DNA of 64,000 bases. Origin: an uncultured Corynebacterium sp. GTDB lineage: Bacteria > Actinomycetota > Actinomycetes > Mycobacteriales > Mycobacteriaceae. Below are positions 1-7,940 of this stretch, one piece after another; positions within the stretch are counted from its first letter, which is position 1, and every line of letters starts with the position of its first letter. The notes beneath the pieces are model-generated. The model worked only from the letters and a program-made list of their open reading frames with translations, did no database searches and was not told where the DNA came from. The position numbers and the translations under genes are program-made. The stretch covers positions 8,286-72,285 of the forward strand of contig CALUCD010000010.1 in NCBI GenBank assembly GCA_943914465.1. Reading direction: 5' to 3'.

Positions 1-1238
1 CCGAGCGGGAAGAACGGCCGGTCTGGGTCATTGCGCCATTGCTGTTCTAAGGCGGCGGTGAAATCGGCACCGCTGAGCTCAACGTAGGTGTTCTCACCAC
101 CGAACGGCTGCACAGCGAAGGCTTCGGCGTACGTAACGTCGCCCGCTTCGAGCTCGGCGCGTACGCCACCGGCATTCATCACACCGATGTCGGCTTTCAC
201 GCTGGAGTTTTGGGTCACCCCCCATTTTGTTGCTTCGGCAATGAAGTTGTTGAGCTGCGACTCCTGATCACCAGCCCGGTAAAAGTCTGCACCCGCACGC
301 CCAATCACGCGGTTGCCTTCCTCACTCGCGGCCTCAACGGCTGCGTTGACGATCGCGTCGACCTCAGGCTGAGGCGTGTCGCACGCGCGGATTGCGTCGG
401 CGTCGAGCAGTTCGAGCTTGTCAAAGGTCAGCTCACCCGTGGCACGGTTAAAGCTCAAATCCACGTTGGCTAAGTTCTTGCCGTATTCACCCGCCTGGAT
501 GAGCACCGGCTCGCTATCAGAGTCACGAATAACCTGGTGAGAGTGGCCGATGAAGGCAATGTCTACATCCTTGGTGAACTCGGAGGCTCGAAGGCCACCC
601 TCGTGAACGAGTGCAACAACGATATCGGCTTCTCGGGAGCGCTTTAACTCACCGGCCAGGCGATTGGTCGTCTCAACTGGGTTGGCCCACGTAATACCGG
701 AGATACTCGAGGGGTTGACCAAGTTCGGCATATCAGCCGTCACTGTGCCGATGAACCCCACTTTCACCCCGTCGAGTTCCTTGACCACATAGTCTTTGGT
801 TCCTGCCACTGTCTCTGCACTGGCCGCCAGGTACTGCCACTGCGCGGCGGGCACGACCCGCTCAGAAAAATCTGCGGCACCCTGGTCGAACTCGTGGTTG
901 CCTACGGCTGAGACCTCCAAGCCCATGAGGTTGAGGATGTCGATCGTTGGCGCGTCATCGAGCAGCATCGATTCAAACGGGGAGGCGCCGATGAGATCAC
1001 CTGACGCGGTGAAGACATGGTTTCGCCCCTCAGCGGCCTTGTCCACTGCGCATTTGAGGTGTGCCGCGCCGGGAACTCGCTGCGTGGGGTTCCAGTAGCC
1101 GTGAAAGTCCGTGATATTTGAAACGGTCAGCTGGGCGACGTCATCGGCTTGCGCCAACGCGAGTGGCAGGCCCGCAAACGTCAAGCTCGCGGTTGTGGTG
1201 GCGCACAGCAGGCGGGCGGGGAGACGAAAGCGCATCAT
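1..1238 (-). CDS. secreted 5'-nucleotidase / metallophosphatase (UshA-like), C-terminus cut by window edge
   Basis: Likely an exported nucleotide-scavenging enzyme that dephosphorylates extracellular nucleotides. The N-terminus starts with two adjacent ATG codons preceded by GGAAGG and carries a Sec signal peptide of about 27 residues ending near LPLALAQA. The calcineurin-like metallophosphatase domain follows with DFHGYW, GDLIGASPFES, the metal motif GNHEFD, a VALVHEGG histidine and GHSHQ. The 5'-nucleotidase C-terminal domain begins around residue 290 and shows GVMNAGGVRAEL and AVQPFGG. The last part runs off the left edge of the window, so substrate preference and any cell-wall anchor cannot be judged. 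The family assignment is secure; the exact nucleotide substrate is inference. Confidence 0.9.
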   Translation of the reverse strand, partial: MMRFRLPARLLCATTTASLTFAGLPLALAQADDVAQLTVSNITDFHGYWNPTQRVPGAAHLKCAVDKAAEGRNHVFTASGDLIGASPFESMLLDDAPTIDILNLMGLEVSAVGNHEFDQGAADFSERVVPAAQWQYLAASAETVAGTKDYVVKELDGVKVGFIGTVTADMPNLVNPSSISGITWANPVETTNRLAGELKRSREADIVVALVHEGGLRASEFTKDVDIAFIGHSHQVIRDSDSEPVLIQAGEYGKNLANVDLSFNRATGELTFDKLELLDADAIRACDTPQPEVDAIVNAAVEAASEEGNRVIGRAGADFYRAGDQESQLNNFIAEATKWGVTQNSSVKADIGVMNAGGVRAELEAGDVTYAEAFAVQPFGGENTYVELSGADFTAALEQQWRNDPDRPFFPL

Positions 1239-1398
1239 TTCAACCTTCCAGGTGGGGCAGTAATCCGGGCGTGGGGACGGGCAGCAGTCACGCTTACGGC
1301 GAAGACTAAGCAGCTGCAGTAACCACAAGGTGTCTGGAAGGTGGCGTTCAGATACCGGGCAGGCGAACGTTGCGTGTCCTCACCTCACTAGCCGCACC

Positions 1399-3408
1399 TC
1401 ACCAGCCGCTGAGATATTCACCTACAACTGCTCCGCCGAGCTCGCTGAGATCCGGGGCAACGACGTTGGCGCCGGAGCGGTTTGCAAGCGCGTTGATCAA
1501 CGCAACGAGTCCCGGGTCGTCTCCAAGCCGAAAAAATGTGGTGCGCGCACCGCGCTTCGTCACCGAATCCAGCGCATCGACGGTGCGTGCCAGCGTTAAC
1601 CGGTCTGTGGGCCAGTTGAAGTACGCCTCACCCCAGTCAGTGAGCATGGAAGTGGGCTCGCCGTCGGTGACAATGAGCAGCGTGGGATCAAGCCCGGGGT
1701 GGCGGGTGAAGAATCGCTCGGCCAGCAGCAGTGCGTGCTGTAAGTTCGTGCCCTTCTCCTGAATTGGAGCCAGCGCGGTGAGCTCTTCGATTGACAGCGT
1801 CTGCGCGTAGAGGCCGAAGCCAATGAGGGTGAGCTCGTCGCCGCGGAAGCGCGTGCTGATCAGGTGGTGAAGTGCCAGCGCGGTTTGTTTCATTGGTGTC
1901 CAACGGCCCTCCATCGCCATGGAGAACGAGGTATCTACCAGCAACGCAACCGCGTTTCGTGTGCGGGCTTCAGTTTCAACCACCTCGATGTCACCGACTT
2001 CGATGCGCAGCCCGTTCGCGAGCCTGGCACCACTGGCTGTGTGATCACCGCCCACGCCATCGACCGCCGCAGCGGCGGTTCGTTGAATGGCATTAGTGAT
2101 CGTTCGGGTAGTGTCCCACGGTTGCGTATCGCCGAACTGCCAGGGACGGGTGCCGCCGGTTGCCTCACCCGTCATGCCCGCCAAACGCGCATCGCGTTGG
2201 CCTTCGCGGCTGGTGAGCTGCTCGGCTGCGTCGTCAAGCAGTGCTTTGCCGAGGATACGCATCGCACGAGGCGAAAGCTGCAGAGTGCCGGATTCACCGG
2301 TTTGCAACAGACCGGAATCACGCAGCGCGCGTTCGAGGTCTTTCAACATTTGGGCGTTGGTTGCGGCGTCCTCGCCGAGTAGGTCGGCGACATCATCAAT
2401 GTCGATGTCCTGGGGGCGGGCGCCGGAGAGCACATCGGCCAGCTGGTCCATGCGCCCGAGGTCCTGCATGGCGCGGCTGGCCTCCCCAAGTCCGAGGCCG
2501 TCACCGCCGCTGAACTCCTCGCTGCCAGTCCAGTCGAGGTCCGGGCGGATACCGCGCAGGTTGGCGTCGAGTTCCCCGATGAGATTCATCAACTCCTCAG
2601 ACCCAAACGCCTGCGCAGCCAACTCCATCAATTCGCGGCGCTGCTCGTCGGTCATCGAGTTCAGCAGACGCTGCGCCGCTGCTGATCGCTCGGCGAGCAG
2701 CTCCACTAGCTCATCAATCGTTTGCGGGTTTTCCGGAAACTGGTCGCCGTGCTTGGCCATGAACTCGTCGAAGTCAGCTTGCGTATCCATGCCAGCCCGG
2801 TGCTTGCCTAGCAGCACGTTGAGGTCGCGCAGCATCTCTGCCACGGCAGCGCGGTCCTCATCAGTCGCGTTTTCCAGCCCAGCTTTCATGCCCTGGAACC
2901 GCTGCTCCAACATTTCACGGCCGAGCAGGTCTTTGATCTGGTCGAACTTTTCGCGCGCCTCGTGTGATGCCCAATCGTATGACGCGAGCTCGCTCACCGC
3001 AGCCGCCGGCGAATCCGGGAGGTTTTCTAAGGTCATCTCGCGTATTGAACGATCCAGCTCGTCCATCTCTACATCGCGCGCCAATTGGCCTCGTTCTGCC
3101 AGCACGGCTTGGTCAAGGAGTTGCTTGACGTCGGTGAGCGTCTGGCCGAGGTTGTGACGCTCGAGCATCGCTTGTCGACGCTGCGCCAACCTCCTCATCA
3201 AATCGTCATAACCCGCGACACCCTCTCCACCCCGGCGCAGGTACTCTCGCATTGCCTGCTGCGCCGAATAGCCCGCCATAACGTCATCTGCGATCGCTCG
3301 AACCGCCTTCGCCACATCTGGCGGCGGTGCGAGCGGGTCCGGCCCCGGGGTGTAGGCGCGGTAGCGCGACTGCCACCGGCGCGGGCGTGACGTGTGGCTG
3401 CTAGCCAT
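1399..3408 (-). CDS. von Willebrand factor A domain protein, partner of the upstream AAA ATPase
   Basis: A 669-residue protein. The first 480 residues are mostly charged helices with no recognised domain. The last 180 form a vWA domain with a complete MIDAS: VDTSFSM (DxSxS), the threonine in EKGTNLQ, and the aspartate in VTDGEPT. An upstream in-frame extension is open, but the ATG at 3408 overlaps the last 8 bases of the ATPase gene and gives a normal N-terminus (MASSHTSRP), so I chose it. MoxR-type ATPases and vWA proteins act together as metal-insertion or protein-remodelling machines, as in Mg-chelatase ChlI/ChlD. The client here is unknown. No signal peptide or membrane segment, so it is cytoplasmic. 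Confidence 0.82.
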   Translation of the reverse strand: MASSHTSRPRRWQSRYRAYTPGPDPLAPPPDVAKAVRAIADDVMAGYSAQQAMREYLRRGGEGVAGYDDLMRRLAQRRQAMLERHNLGQTLTDVKQLLDQAVLAERGQLARDVEMDELDRSIREMTLENLPDSPAAAVSELASYDWASHEAREKFDQIKDLLGREMLEQRFQGMKAGLENATDEDRAAVAEMLRDLNVLLGKHRAGMDTQADFDEFMAKHGDQFPENPQTIDELVELLAERSAAAQRLLNSMTDEQRRELMELAAQAFGSEELMNLIGELDANLRGIRPDLDWTGSEEFSGGDGLGLGEASRAMQDLGRMDQLADVLSGARPQDIDIDDVADLLGEDAATNAQMLKDLERALRDSGLLQTGESGTLQLSPRAMRILGKALLDDAAEQLTSREGQRDARLAGMTGEATGGTRPWQFGDTQPWDTTRTITNAIQRTAAAAVDGVGGDHTASGARLANGLRIEVGDIEVVETEARTRNAVALLVDTSFSMAMEGRWTPMKQTALALHHLISTRFRGDELTLIGFGLYAQTLSIEELTALAPIQEKGTNLQHALLLAERFFTRHPGLDPTLLIVTDGEPTSMLTDWGEAYFNWPTDRLTLARTVDALDSVTKRGARTTFFRLGDDPGLVALINALANRSGANVVAPDLSELGGAVVGEYLSGW

Positions 3409-4789
3409 AGATTGTTTCGCCCTCTCCAGAATCCTTCGAGATCTTGCGGGTGAGATAGAGCGCTTCAACGCCGAGCTCAATTGCCGCCGCCTTCTCACCG
3501 TCAGTGCGTGCATCGAAAGCAGCCGCAAGGTCGTCATAGAGACCTGCGGGCTCAAGCTGCGGCAAATCCCTGAGAAACTCCGCTGCCGTGACCTTTCCGC
3601 CGGTAGTGATGTACGTTGAGCCGTCCAGTGCCTGTATTAACGGCGCGAAGTCAAGACCCCGGATGCGTGGGCGCACCGTCTCAGCGATTGCGTTGCGCAG
3701 CACGTATTCGAGGATTTCCCACTCGCGGCCTTCTTCACCATGTTCAAACTCCACCTTGCCGCCAAGCACATCTATCGCTGCCTCAAGATCCACCAGGCGG
3801 GCCACTGGATTATCCTCACCGCGCACCGCCGCGCGATGTGTTGCTGCCGCAGCAACCGTCTCAGCACCAGCAATAGCAAACCGCGCCGACACGCCAGCAC
3901 GCTGGTTGACGGCCTCCGACTCGCGCAACGCACGGGTGAAGCGCGCAAGGACCTCGAGAATCGCATCCGGCACGTCGGCACCGAGATCGGCCTCTTGGCG
4001 GATCACAGCGATCTCATCAGCCAGCTCCAGCGGGTAGTGGGTGCGCACCTCCGCACCAAAGCGGTCTTTGAGCGGGGTGATGATTCGCCCGCGGTTGGTG
4101 TAATCCTCCGGGTTTGCACTGGCCACCACCAACACGTCAAGCGGCAGGCGCAGCATGTACCCGCGGATTTGAATATCGGCTTCTTCCATCACGTTGAGCA
4201 TCGCGACCTGGATACGCTCCGCGAGATCGGGCAGCTCATTAATCGCGACGATACCGCGATTTGAGCGGGGGATAAGCCCGTAATGGATTGTTTCCGGATC
4301 ACCGAGACGCCGACCTTCGGCCACCCGCATCGGGTCCACGTCACCGATCAAGTCTGCCACCGACGTATCCGGGGTGGCGAGCTTCTCCGAATAGCGCTCC
4401 GCCCGGTTGAGCCAGGCAATCGGCAGCTCGTCTCCCTCCTGTTCCACGCGGCGCTGCGAGGCGGCGGTAATCGGATGCAGCGGATGCTCGCGCAGTTCGG
4501 AGTCGGCGATGACGGGGGTCCATTCGTCTAAAAGCAGCGGCAGCGTGCGCAGCAAGCGAGTTTTGCCCTGGCCGCGCTCACCCAACAGCACAATGTCGTG
4601 GCCTGCGATGATGGCCCGCTCAACCTGCGGAATGACGGTATGCTCAAGGCCATGCAAACCCGGCCACGGGTCCTCGCCCGCGCGTAGCTTTGCAAGCAGG
4701 TTGTCGCGCAACTCCTCTCTCACAGGGCGGTATATGAGGCCTGCGGTGCGAAGCTCGCCGAGGGTGGATATGTTTGGCGCATGCGTCAT
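3401..4789 (-). CDS. MoxR / Mg-chelatase-like AAA+ ATPase
   Basis: A 462-residue AAA+ ATPase. Walker A is GERGQGKT at about residues 70-77. The Walker B region reads GIVAINELPDL, with Asn where most AAA+ proteins have Asp, which I recall as usual for this ChlI-like subgroup. The following segment (QVAMLNVMEEADIQIRGY, then VVASANPEDYTNRGRI) matches the sensor and pre-sensor insert of Mg-chelatase I subunits. The longer open frame starts at 4846, but the ATG at 4789 (MTHAPNIS) begins the conserved part. It overlaps the vWA gene by 8 bases, which implies coupled translation and a two-component complex. No chelatase biosynthetic genes lie nearby, so chelatase function is not implied. Confidence 0.85.
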   Translation of the reverse strand: MTHAPNISTLGELRTAGLIYRPVREELRDNLLAKLRAGEDPWPGLHGLEHTVIPQVERAIIAGHDIVLLGERGQGKTRLLRTLPLLLDEWTPVIADSELREHPLHPITAASQRRVEQEGDELPIAWLNRAERYSEKLATPDTSVADLIGDVDPMRVAEGRRLGDPETIHYGLIPRSNRGIVAINELPDLAERIQVAMLNVMEEADIQIRGYMLRLPLDVLVVASANPEDYTNRGRIITPLKDRFGAEVRTHYPLELADEIAVIRQEADLGADVPDAILEVLARFTRALRESEAVNQRAGVSARFAIAGAETVAAAATHRAAVRGEDNPVARLVDLEAAIDVLGGKVEFEHGEEGREWEILEYVLRNAIAETVRPRIRGLDFAPLIQALDGSTYITTGGKVTAAEFLRDLPQLEPAGLYDDLAAAFDARTDGEKAAAIELGVEALYLTRKISKDSGEGETIYG

Positions 4790-4900
4790 GCCCGCCAGGG
4801 TACGCTCACATCCCAACACACATCGGTTGCGCACGTGCACGCGCAACCATGCACAAGCATGGATCGAGGATCAGCGTGGGGGAGCCGTAGGATAGCCACT

Positions 4901-5446
4901 GTGCCGACCACCATTTTGCTCATTCGTCACGGACAGACGCCGACCACGGGCATCGTGCTGCCTGGCCGTGCGCCGGGGCTGCATCTGTCCGAGGCTGGCC
5001 ACAAGCAGGCCCAGGCAGTCGCAGACACGGTTGAGCACGTCGATGCCATCTATACATCTCCGCTCGAGCGCACACAAGAAACCGCCGCCCCGCTGGCACA
5101 CAAGTTCGCACTCGAGCCTTTGCTTGACGACGCGCTGGTGGAAGCCGATTTCGGATCATGGAGTGGCGAAAAGCTCGCTGACTTGGCGAAGTTGCCCGAG
5201 TGGCAAATAGTGCAAAAATCTCCATCGGAGTTTCGCTTTCCCGGTGGGGAGAGCTTTGCGGAGATGCAAGCACGTATTGTTTCGGGGCTTACCCGTATCG
5301 CGGCGACGCACCCGAACCAGACGGTCGCCTGCTTCTCCCATGCCGACCCGATTAAGGCTGCACTGACCCACTTCGCAGGCAAGCCGCTTGATGAGTTCCA
5401 GCAGGCCAAGGCTGAGCCAGGAAGTGTGGCCACCCTCGAGCTATGA
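4901..5446 (+). CDS. histidine phosphatase family protein (MSMEG_4193-type)
   Basis: A 181-residue phosphoglycerate-mutase-fold protein. The catalytic RHG lies at residues 9-11 (LLIRHGQTP), the second arginine is in SPLERTQE, the acidic residue in VEADFGSW, and the second histidine in CFSHADPIK. The GTG at 4901 places the RHG motif at the expected distance from the N-terminus; the longer ATG-started frame upstream adds an unrelated 40-residue leader. It overlaps the next gene by four bases (ATGA). In many actinobacteria this family sits beside the SCO1664-family gene and mshC. The substrate is unknown. Confidence 0.85.
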   Translation: MPTTILLIRHGQTPTTGIVLPGRAPGLHLSEAGHKQAQAVADTVEHVDAIYTSPLERTQETAAPLAHKFALEPLLDDALVEADFGSWSGEKLADLAKLPEWQIVQKSPSEFRFPGGESFAEMQARIVSGLTRIAATHPNQTVACFSHADPIKAALTHFAGKPLDEFQQAKAEPGSVATLEL

Positions 5447-6147
5447 GCACCTTTGCGCGCGAATTGGCGTTACTCACCGACGGTGAGGTCGGTGTGGTGG
5501 CCCAACTCTACGAATCCTCGAACGCAGCCCTGCTGGTCGATCTCACCCTGGGTGACGAGTACTGCTGGGCAGTGTGCAAACCCGAGTGCGGTGAGCAGTA
5601 CCTCACTGACTTCGAGCCGGGCCTGTGGCGACGCGAGCGCGCCGCCTTCCTGCTCAGCTCGTGGATGGGGTGGGATCTGGTTCCGGCGACTGTTGTGCGC
5701 GAGGTCGAACCCTTCGGCATCGGATCCCTCCAGTATTTCGTAGAAAACGACGGCTCACACTACTTCCCGCTGTTTGAAACCCGGCCAGATTTGCACGAGC
5801 AGTTCATGCGGCTTGCGGTGTTTGATCTCTTAGTCAACAACACCGACCGGAAGTCAGGCCATGTGCTGCTGGGGCACGACGATCACGTGTGGGGAATTGA
5901 CCAAGGCTTGTGCTTCCACCAGGACCCTAAGCTGCGGACTGTCATCTGGGATTTCGCCCACGAGGCTATCCCTCAACCGCTCGTTGATGCAGTGGCACCG
6001 CTTAGTGACGAGGTGCCGGATGATGTGCAGGAGTTACTCTCCGCCGCCGAAGTCGACGCACTGCAAGCCCGGGCGCGACGCATCGTGCGTTTGCCGTGGC
6101 TGCCTCAGCCGCGCTCGCAGTACCAGTTTCCGTGGCCGCTGGTGTGA
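5443..6147 (+). CDS. SCO1664-family protein
   Basis: A 234-residue cytoplasmic protein recognised by VVREVEPFGIGSLQYFV, the DLLVNNTDRKSGHVL segment and GIDQGLCFH, hallmarks of the SCO1664 family, which has a distant kinase-like fold (NNTDRK resembles a catalytic loop and GIDQG a DFG-like motif). No biochemical function is known to me. It is translationally coupled to the phosphatase through an ATGA overlap. In related actinobacteria a DUF3090 gene usually separates these two genes; here they touch directly. Confidence 0.8.
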   Translation: MSTFARELALLTDGEVGVVAQLYESSNAALLVDLTLGDEYCWAVCKPECGEQYLTDFEPGLWRRERAAFLLSSWMGWDLVPATVVREVEPFGIGSLQYFVENDGSHYFPLFETRPDLHEQFMRLAVFDLLVNNTDRKSGHVLLGHDDHVWGIDQGLCFHQDPKLRTVIWDFAHEAIPQPLVDAVAPLSDEVPDDVQELLSAAEVDALQARARRIVRLPWLPQPRSQYQFPWPLV

Positions 6148-6215
6148 CCTCGCTGGTGCAGTGACAGTGTGACTACGGCGCGGCTGGAGTGTGGGTCGGG
6201 TTTCGCGCAGGGGGC

Positions 6216-6779
6216 TTACTGAATGGTTGCGTCAGAGTAGTGCTTCAGCCGCAGAGCATTCAGCGGCATTGAGGAGTCAGTGGCAAAGTACGCATCACCG
6301 ACTGCCACAGTCACCTCGGCGTGTTTGCCCACGCACCGCTCCCATTCCAGACCTTCCTCACGGCTACCGTATTTTGTGCGTTCGCGACGGCCGAGCAGAA
6401 CGTATTCAACCCAATTGGTGTGCTCACCGTCTGCACCGCCGGTACGGACTTCTGTGAACTCCTGAGGAGTGTCCAGCTCAAGCAGGATGTACTGGCTACC
6501 GGGGTCTTCACCGTTAGGCATGCCCAACCCTGAGGGGGCTTGCAGTTCGGCTCCCGTTTTCTTCACTACGGTGCCGCTGAACACGATGCGCTCCCGGCTC
6601 GTCTCTGCTGGAGCTGCACCGGAGGGGGCCGCCTCAGGTTGCAACGCTGCTGGCTTAGCCTCGGAGGCTGCGAAACGGGTGCCAGGCGCGGTAGTGTCTC
6701 CGGTGCAGCTCGCCAGCAGGGGGTAAACAACTACCGCAATGGCGGCAACCAGCTGGGGGACGAGCGTACTGCATTTCAC
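6216..6779 (-). CDS. small lipoprotein of unknown function
   Basis: A 187-residue predicted lipoprotein starting at a GTG. The signal peptide has a short basic start, a hydrophobic core (VAAIAVVVYPL) and the lipobox LASC near residue 25. A Ala/Pro/Glu-rich linker follows, then a compact domain of about 110 residues containing FSGTVVKKTG, YILLELDTP and HAEVTVAVGDAYFA. The beta-rich pattern could be an OB-like fold, but I do not recognise a family with confidence. The start codon lies about 9 bases after a good -10 element, so the mRNA may be leaderless, which would explain the missing Shine-Dalgarno sequence. Confidence 0.7.
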   Translation of the reverse strand: MKCSTLVPQLVAAIAVVVYPLLASCTGDTTAPGTRFAASEAKPAALQPEAAPSGAAPAETSRERIVFSGTVVKKTGAELQAPSGLGMPNGEDPGSQYILLELDTPQEFTEVRTGGADGEHTNWVEYVLLGRRERTKYGSREEGLEWERCVGKHAEVTVAVGDAYFATDSSMPLNALRLKHYSDATIQ

Positions 6780-6788
6780 AAGAAGCTA

Positions 6789-6818
6789 ATATTACTCTGT
6801 GAAAATACTTAGTGTTAA
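6789..6818 (-). promoter_or_regulatory. sigma-A-like promoter of the lipoprotein gene
   Basis: On the minus strand, TTAACA (6818-6813) and TAATAT (6794-6789) are separated by 18 bases. The GTG at 6779 begins 9 bases after the -10 element, so the transcript is likely leaderless or nearly so. Sequence inspection only. Confidence 0.5.
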
Positions 6819-6829
6819 TCGGTATTAAC
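6814..6829. promoter_or_regulatory. 16-bp palindrome over the -35 region
   Basis: Perfect 6-bp arms GTTAAT and ATTAAC surround CGGT. The palindrome covers the -35 element of the lipoprotein promoter and overlaps the stop codon of the DUF1707 gene, a plausible repressor operator. No matching regulator gene is visible in the window. Confidence 0.35.
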
Positions 6830-7364
6830 CTTCTAGATCTCTGCGGCGCTCGTCGGCGATTCGCAGCCGCTTCGCTCGCTCCTCGTCGCGCTGCGTTTCA
6901 ATGTCGTCGAGCGTCTCGATGTCTTTCCAGCTCATCCCCGCAGCGCTATACATCCCAATGTTGAGCACACCGGCCGCAGGGAACACGATCCAGGCCAGGT
7001 CGATATCGAACCGGTTGTTGAGCAGCAGGAACACGCCCAAGGTCGCGAGCCACAGCATCAGCGTGATCGCATCAAGACGCTTCTTCTTCGCCATCTTGCT
7101 CTCAAGCTCAGCGACGGCGGGATCAGTCAGAGCGCCCTGCCCATTTGGTGCGGCTGTTGTGTCCGCATCGGCCGGGGAGGTTTCAGGGAGATCTGAAAAC
7201 AGCACGGCAAGTTCCCCACGTGTTCTCGCAGTCGCGGCGCGGGCGGTTCGTTGATCGAATTCTTCGAGGTCAAGGTAACCATCGGCGAAGTGAACGCCAA
7301 GCTGGTCAAGCGCTGCAGTGCGTTCTGCAGTCCCGATTCTCATGTCGGGTTCTTCCGGCGTCAT
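6825..7364 (-). CDS. DUF1707 domain membrane protein
   Basis: About 179 residues from the ATG at 7364 (MTPEEPD). The N-terminal 60 residues are a DUF1707 (SHOCT-like) domain: MRIGTAER, HFADGYLDLEEFDQR, ARTRGELAVLFSDLP. A linker with KMAKKKR leads to two hydrophobic segments (ITLMLWLATLGVFLLL and IVFPAAGVLNIGMYSA), then a charged helix rich in Arg and Glu. An alternative start is the ATG at 7343, which has a good GGAAG site, so the first seven residues are uncertain. DUF1707 proteins are membrane-associated with no settled function. It is probably transcribed in the same direction as the lipoprotein gene but is followed by that gene's own promoter. Confidence 0.82.
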   Translation of the reverse strand: MTPEEPDMRIGTAERTAALDQLGVHFADGYLDLEEFDQRTARAATARTRGELAVLFSDLPETSPADADTTAAPNGQGALTDPAVAELESKMAKKKRLDAITLMLWLATLGVFLLLNNRFDIDLAWIVFPAAGVLNIGMYSAAGMSWKDIETLDDIETQRDEERAKRLRIADERRRDLEG

Positions 7365-7544
7365 GCGATCACATCCCAAGGCAGTCGGCGGCATTCATCC
7401 ATCAAACTTCTATCAAGGTCACGCGGTGACAAGTCTACAGCGATGCGGATTCATATTCGGCGGCAGCGATATGCACGGGCGATACGTACTATGGCATCAA
7501 TTCAACCGCGATGCGGGTAGCAGCGACACAGCGAGGAGACACGC

Positions 7545-7919
7545 ATGATCAACCGGAACGACCCAGAAGACAACCCCCAGCTGTTCGATCAGCAGGTGCA
7601 AGGCGAAGTCCCCGCCGATCCAGGACGGCTGCCCGATGAACCTCCATACGACCCGGAGATTGACGGTCCTGCACCGCAGGATCGCCCACGCCCCGAAGAT
7701 CGGGGCGAGATGTTAGGTGCCACGGGCAGCGCGCAGGACGACGATTCCCTGGAAAAAGATCCCTCCGAGTGGGTCTCTGGTGATGATCCAATGACGGAGG
7801 CGCAGAAATCCTACCTGGACACCCTCGCCAAACAGGCCGGTGAGCAGTTGCCAGCGAATATGACCAAAGCCGAGGCTTCGCAGCACATCGACCGGTTGAA
7901 AAAGCTCACGGGCGAGTAA
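7545..7919 (+). CDS. DUF3072 domain protein
   Basis: A 124-residue acidic, soluble protein. The first 75 residues are Pro/Asp/Glu-rich and probably disordered. The C-terminal 45 residues match DUF3072: DPMTEAQKSYLDTLAKQAGE, then LPANMTKAEASQHID. It starts at ATG 7545 with GAGGAG upstream. The domain is common in high-GC actinobacteria and has no known function. It is divergent from the DUF1707 gene, with about 180 bases between them. Confidence 0.8.
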   Translation: MINRNDPEDNPQLFDQQVQGEVPADPGRLPDEPPYDPEIDGPAPQDRPRPEDRGEMLGATGSAQDDDSLEKDPSEWVSGDDPMTEAQKSYLDTLAKQAGEQLPANMTKAEASQHIDRLKKLTGE

Positions 7920-7940
7920 TGGTGCGCCGCGCTGGGGTGC

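Noticed and set aside
2087..3157. 356-residue plus-strand open frame opposite the vWA gene
   Set aside because: Very Ser/Arg-rich, no motif, antisense to a gene with a clear vWA domain.
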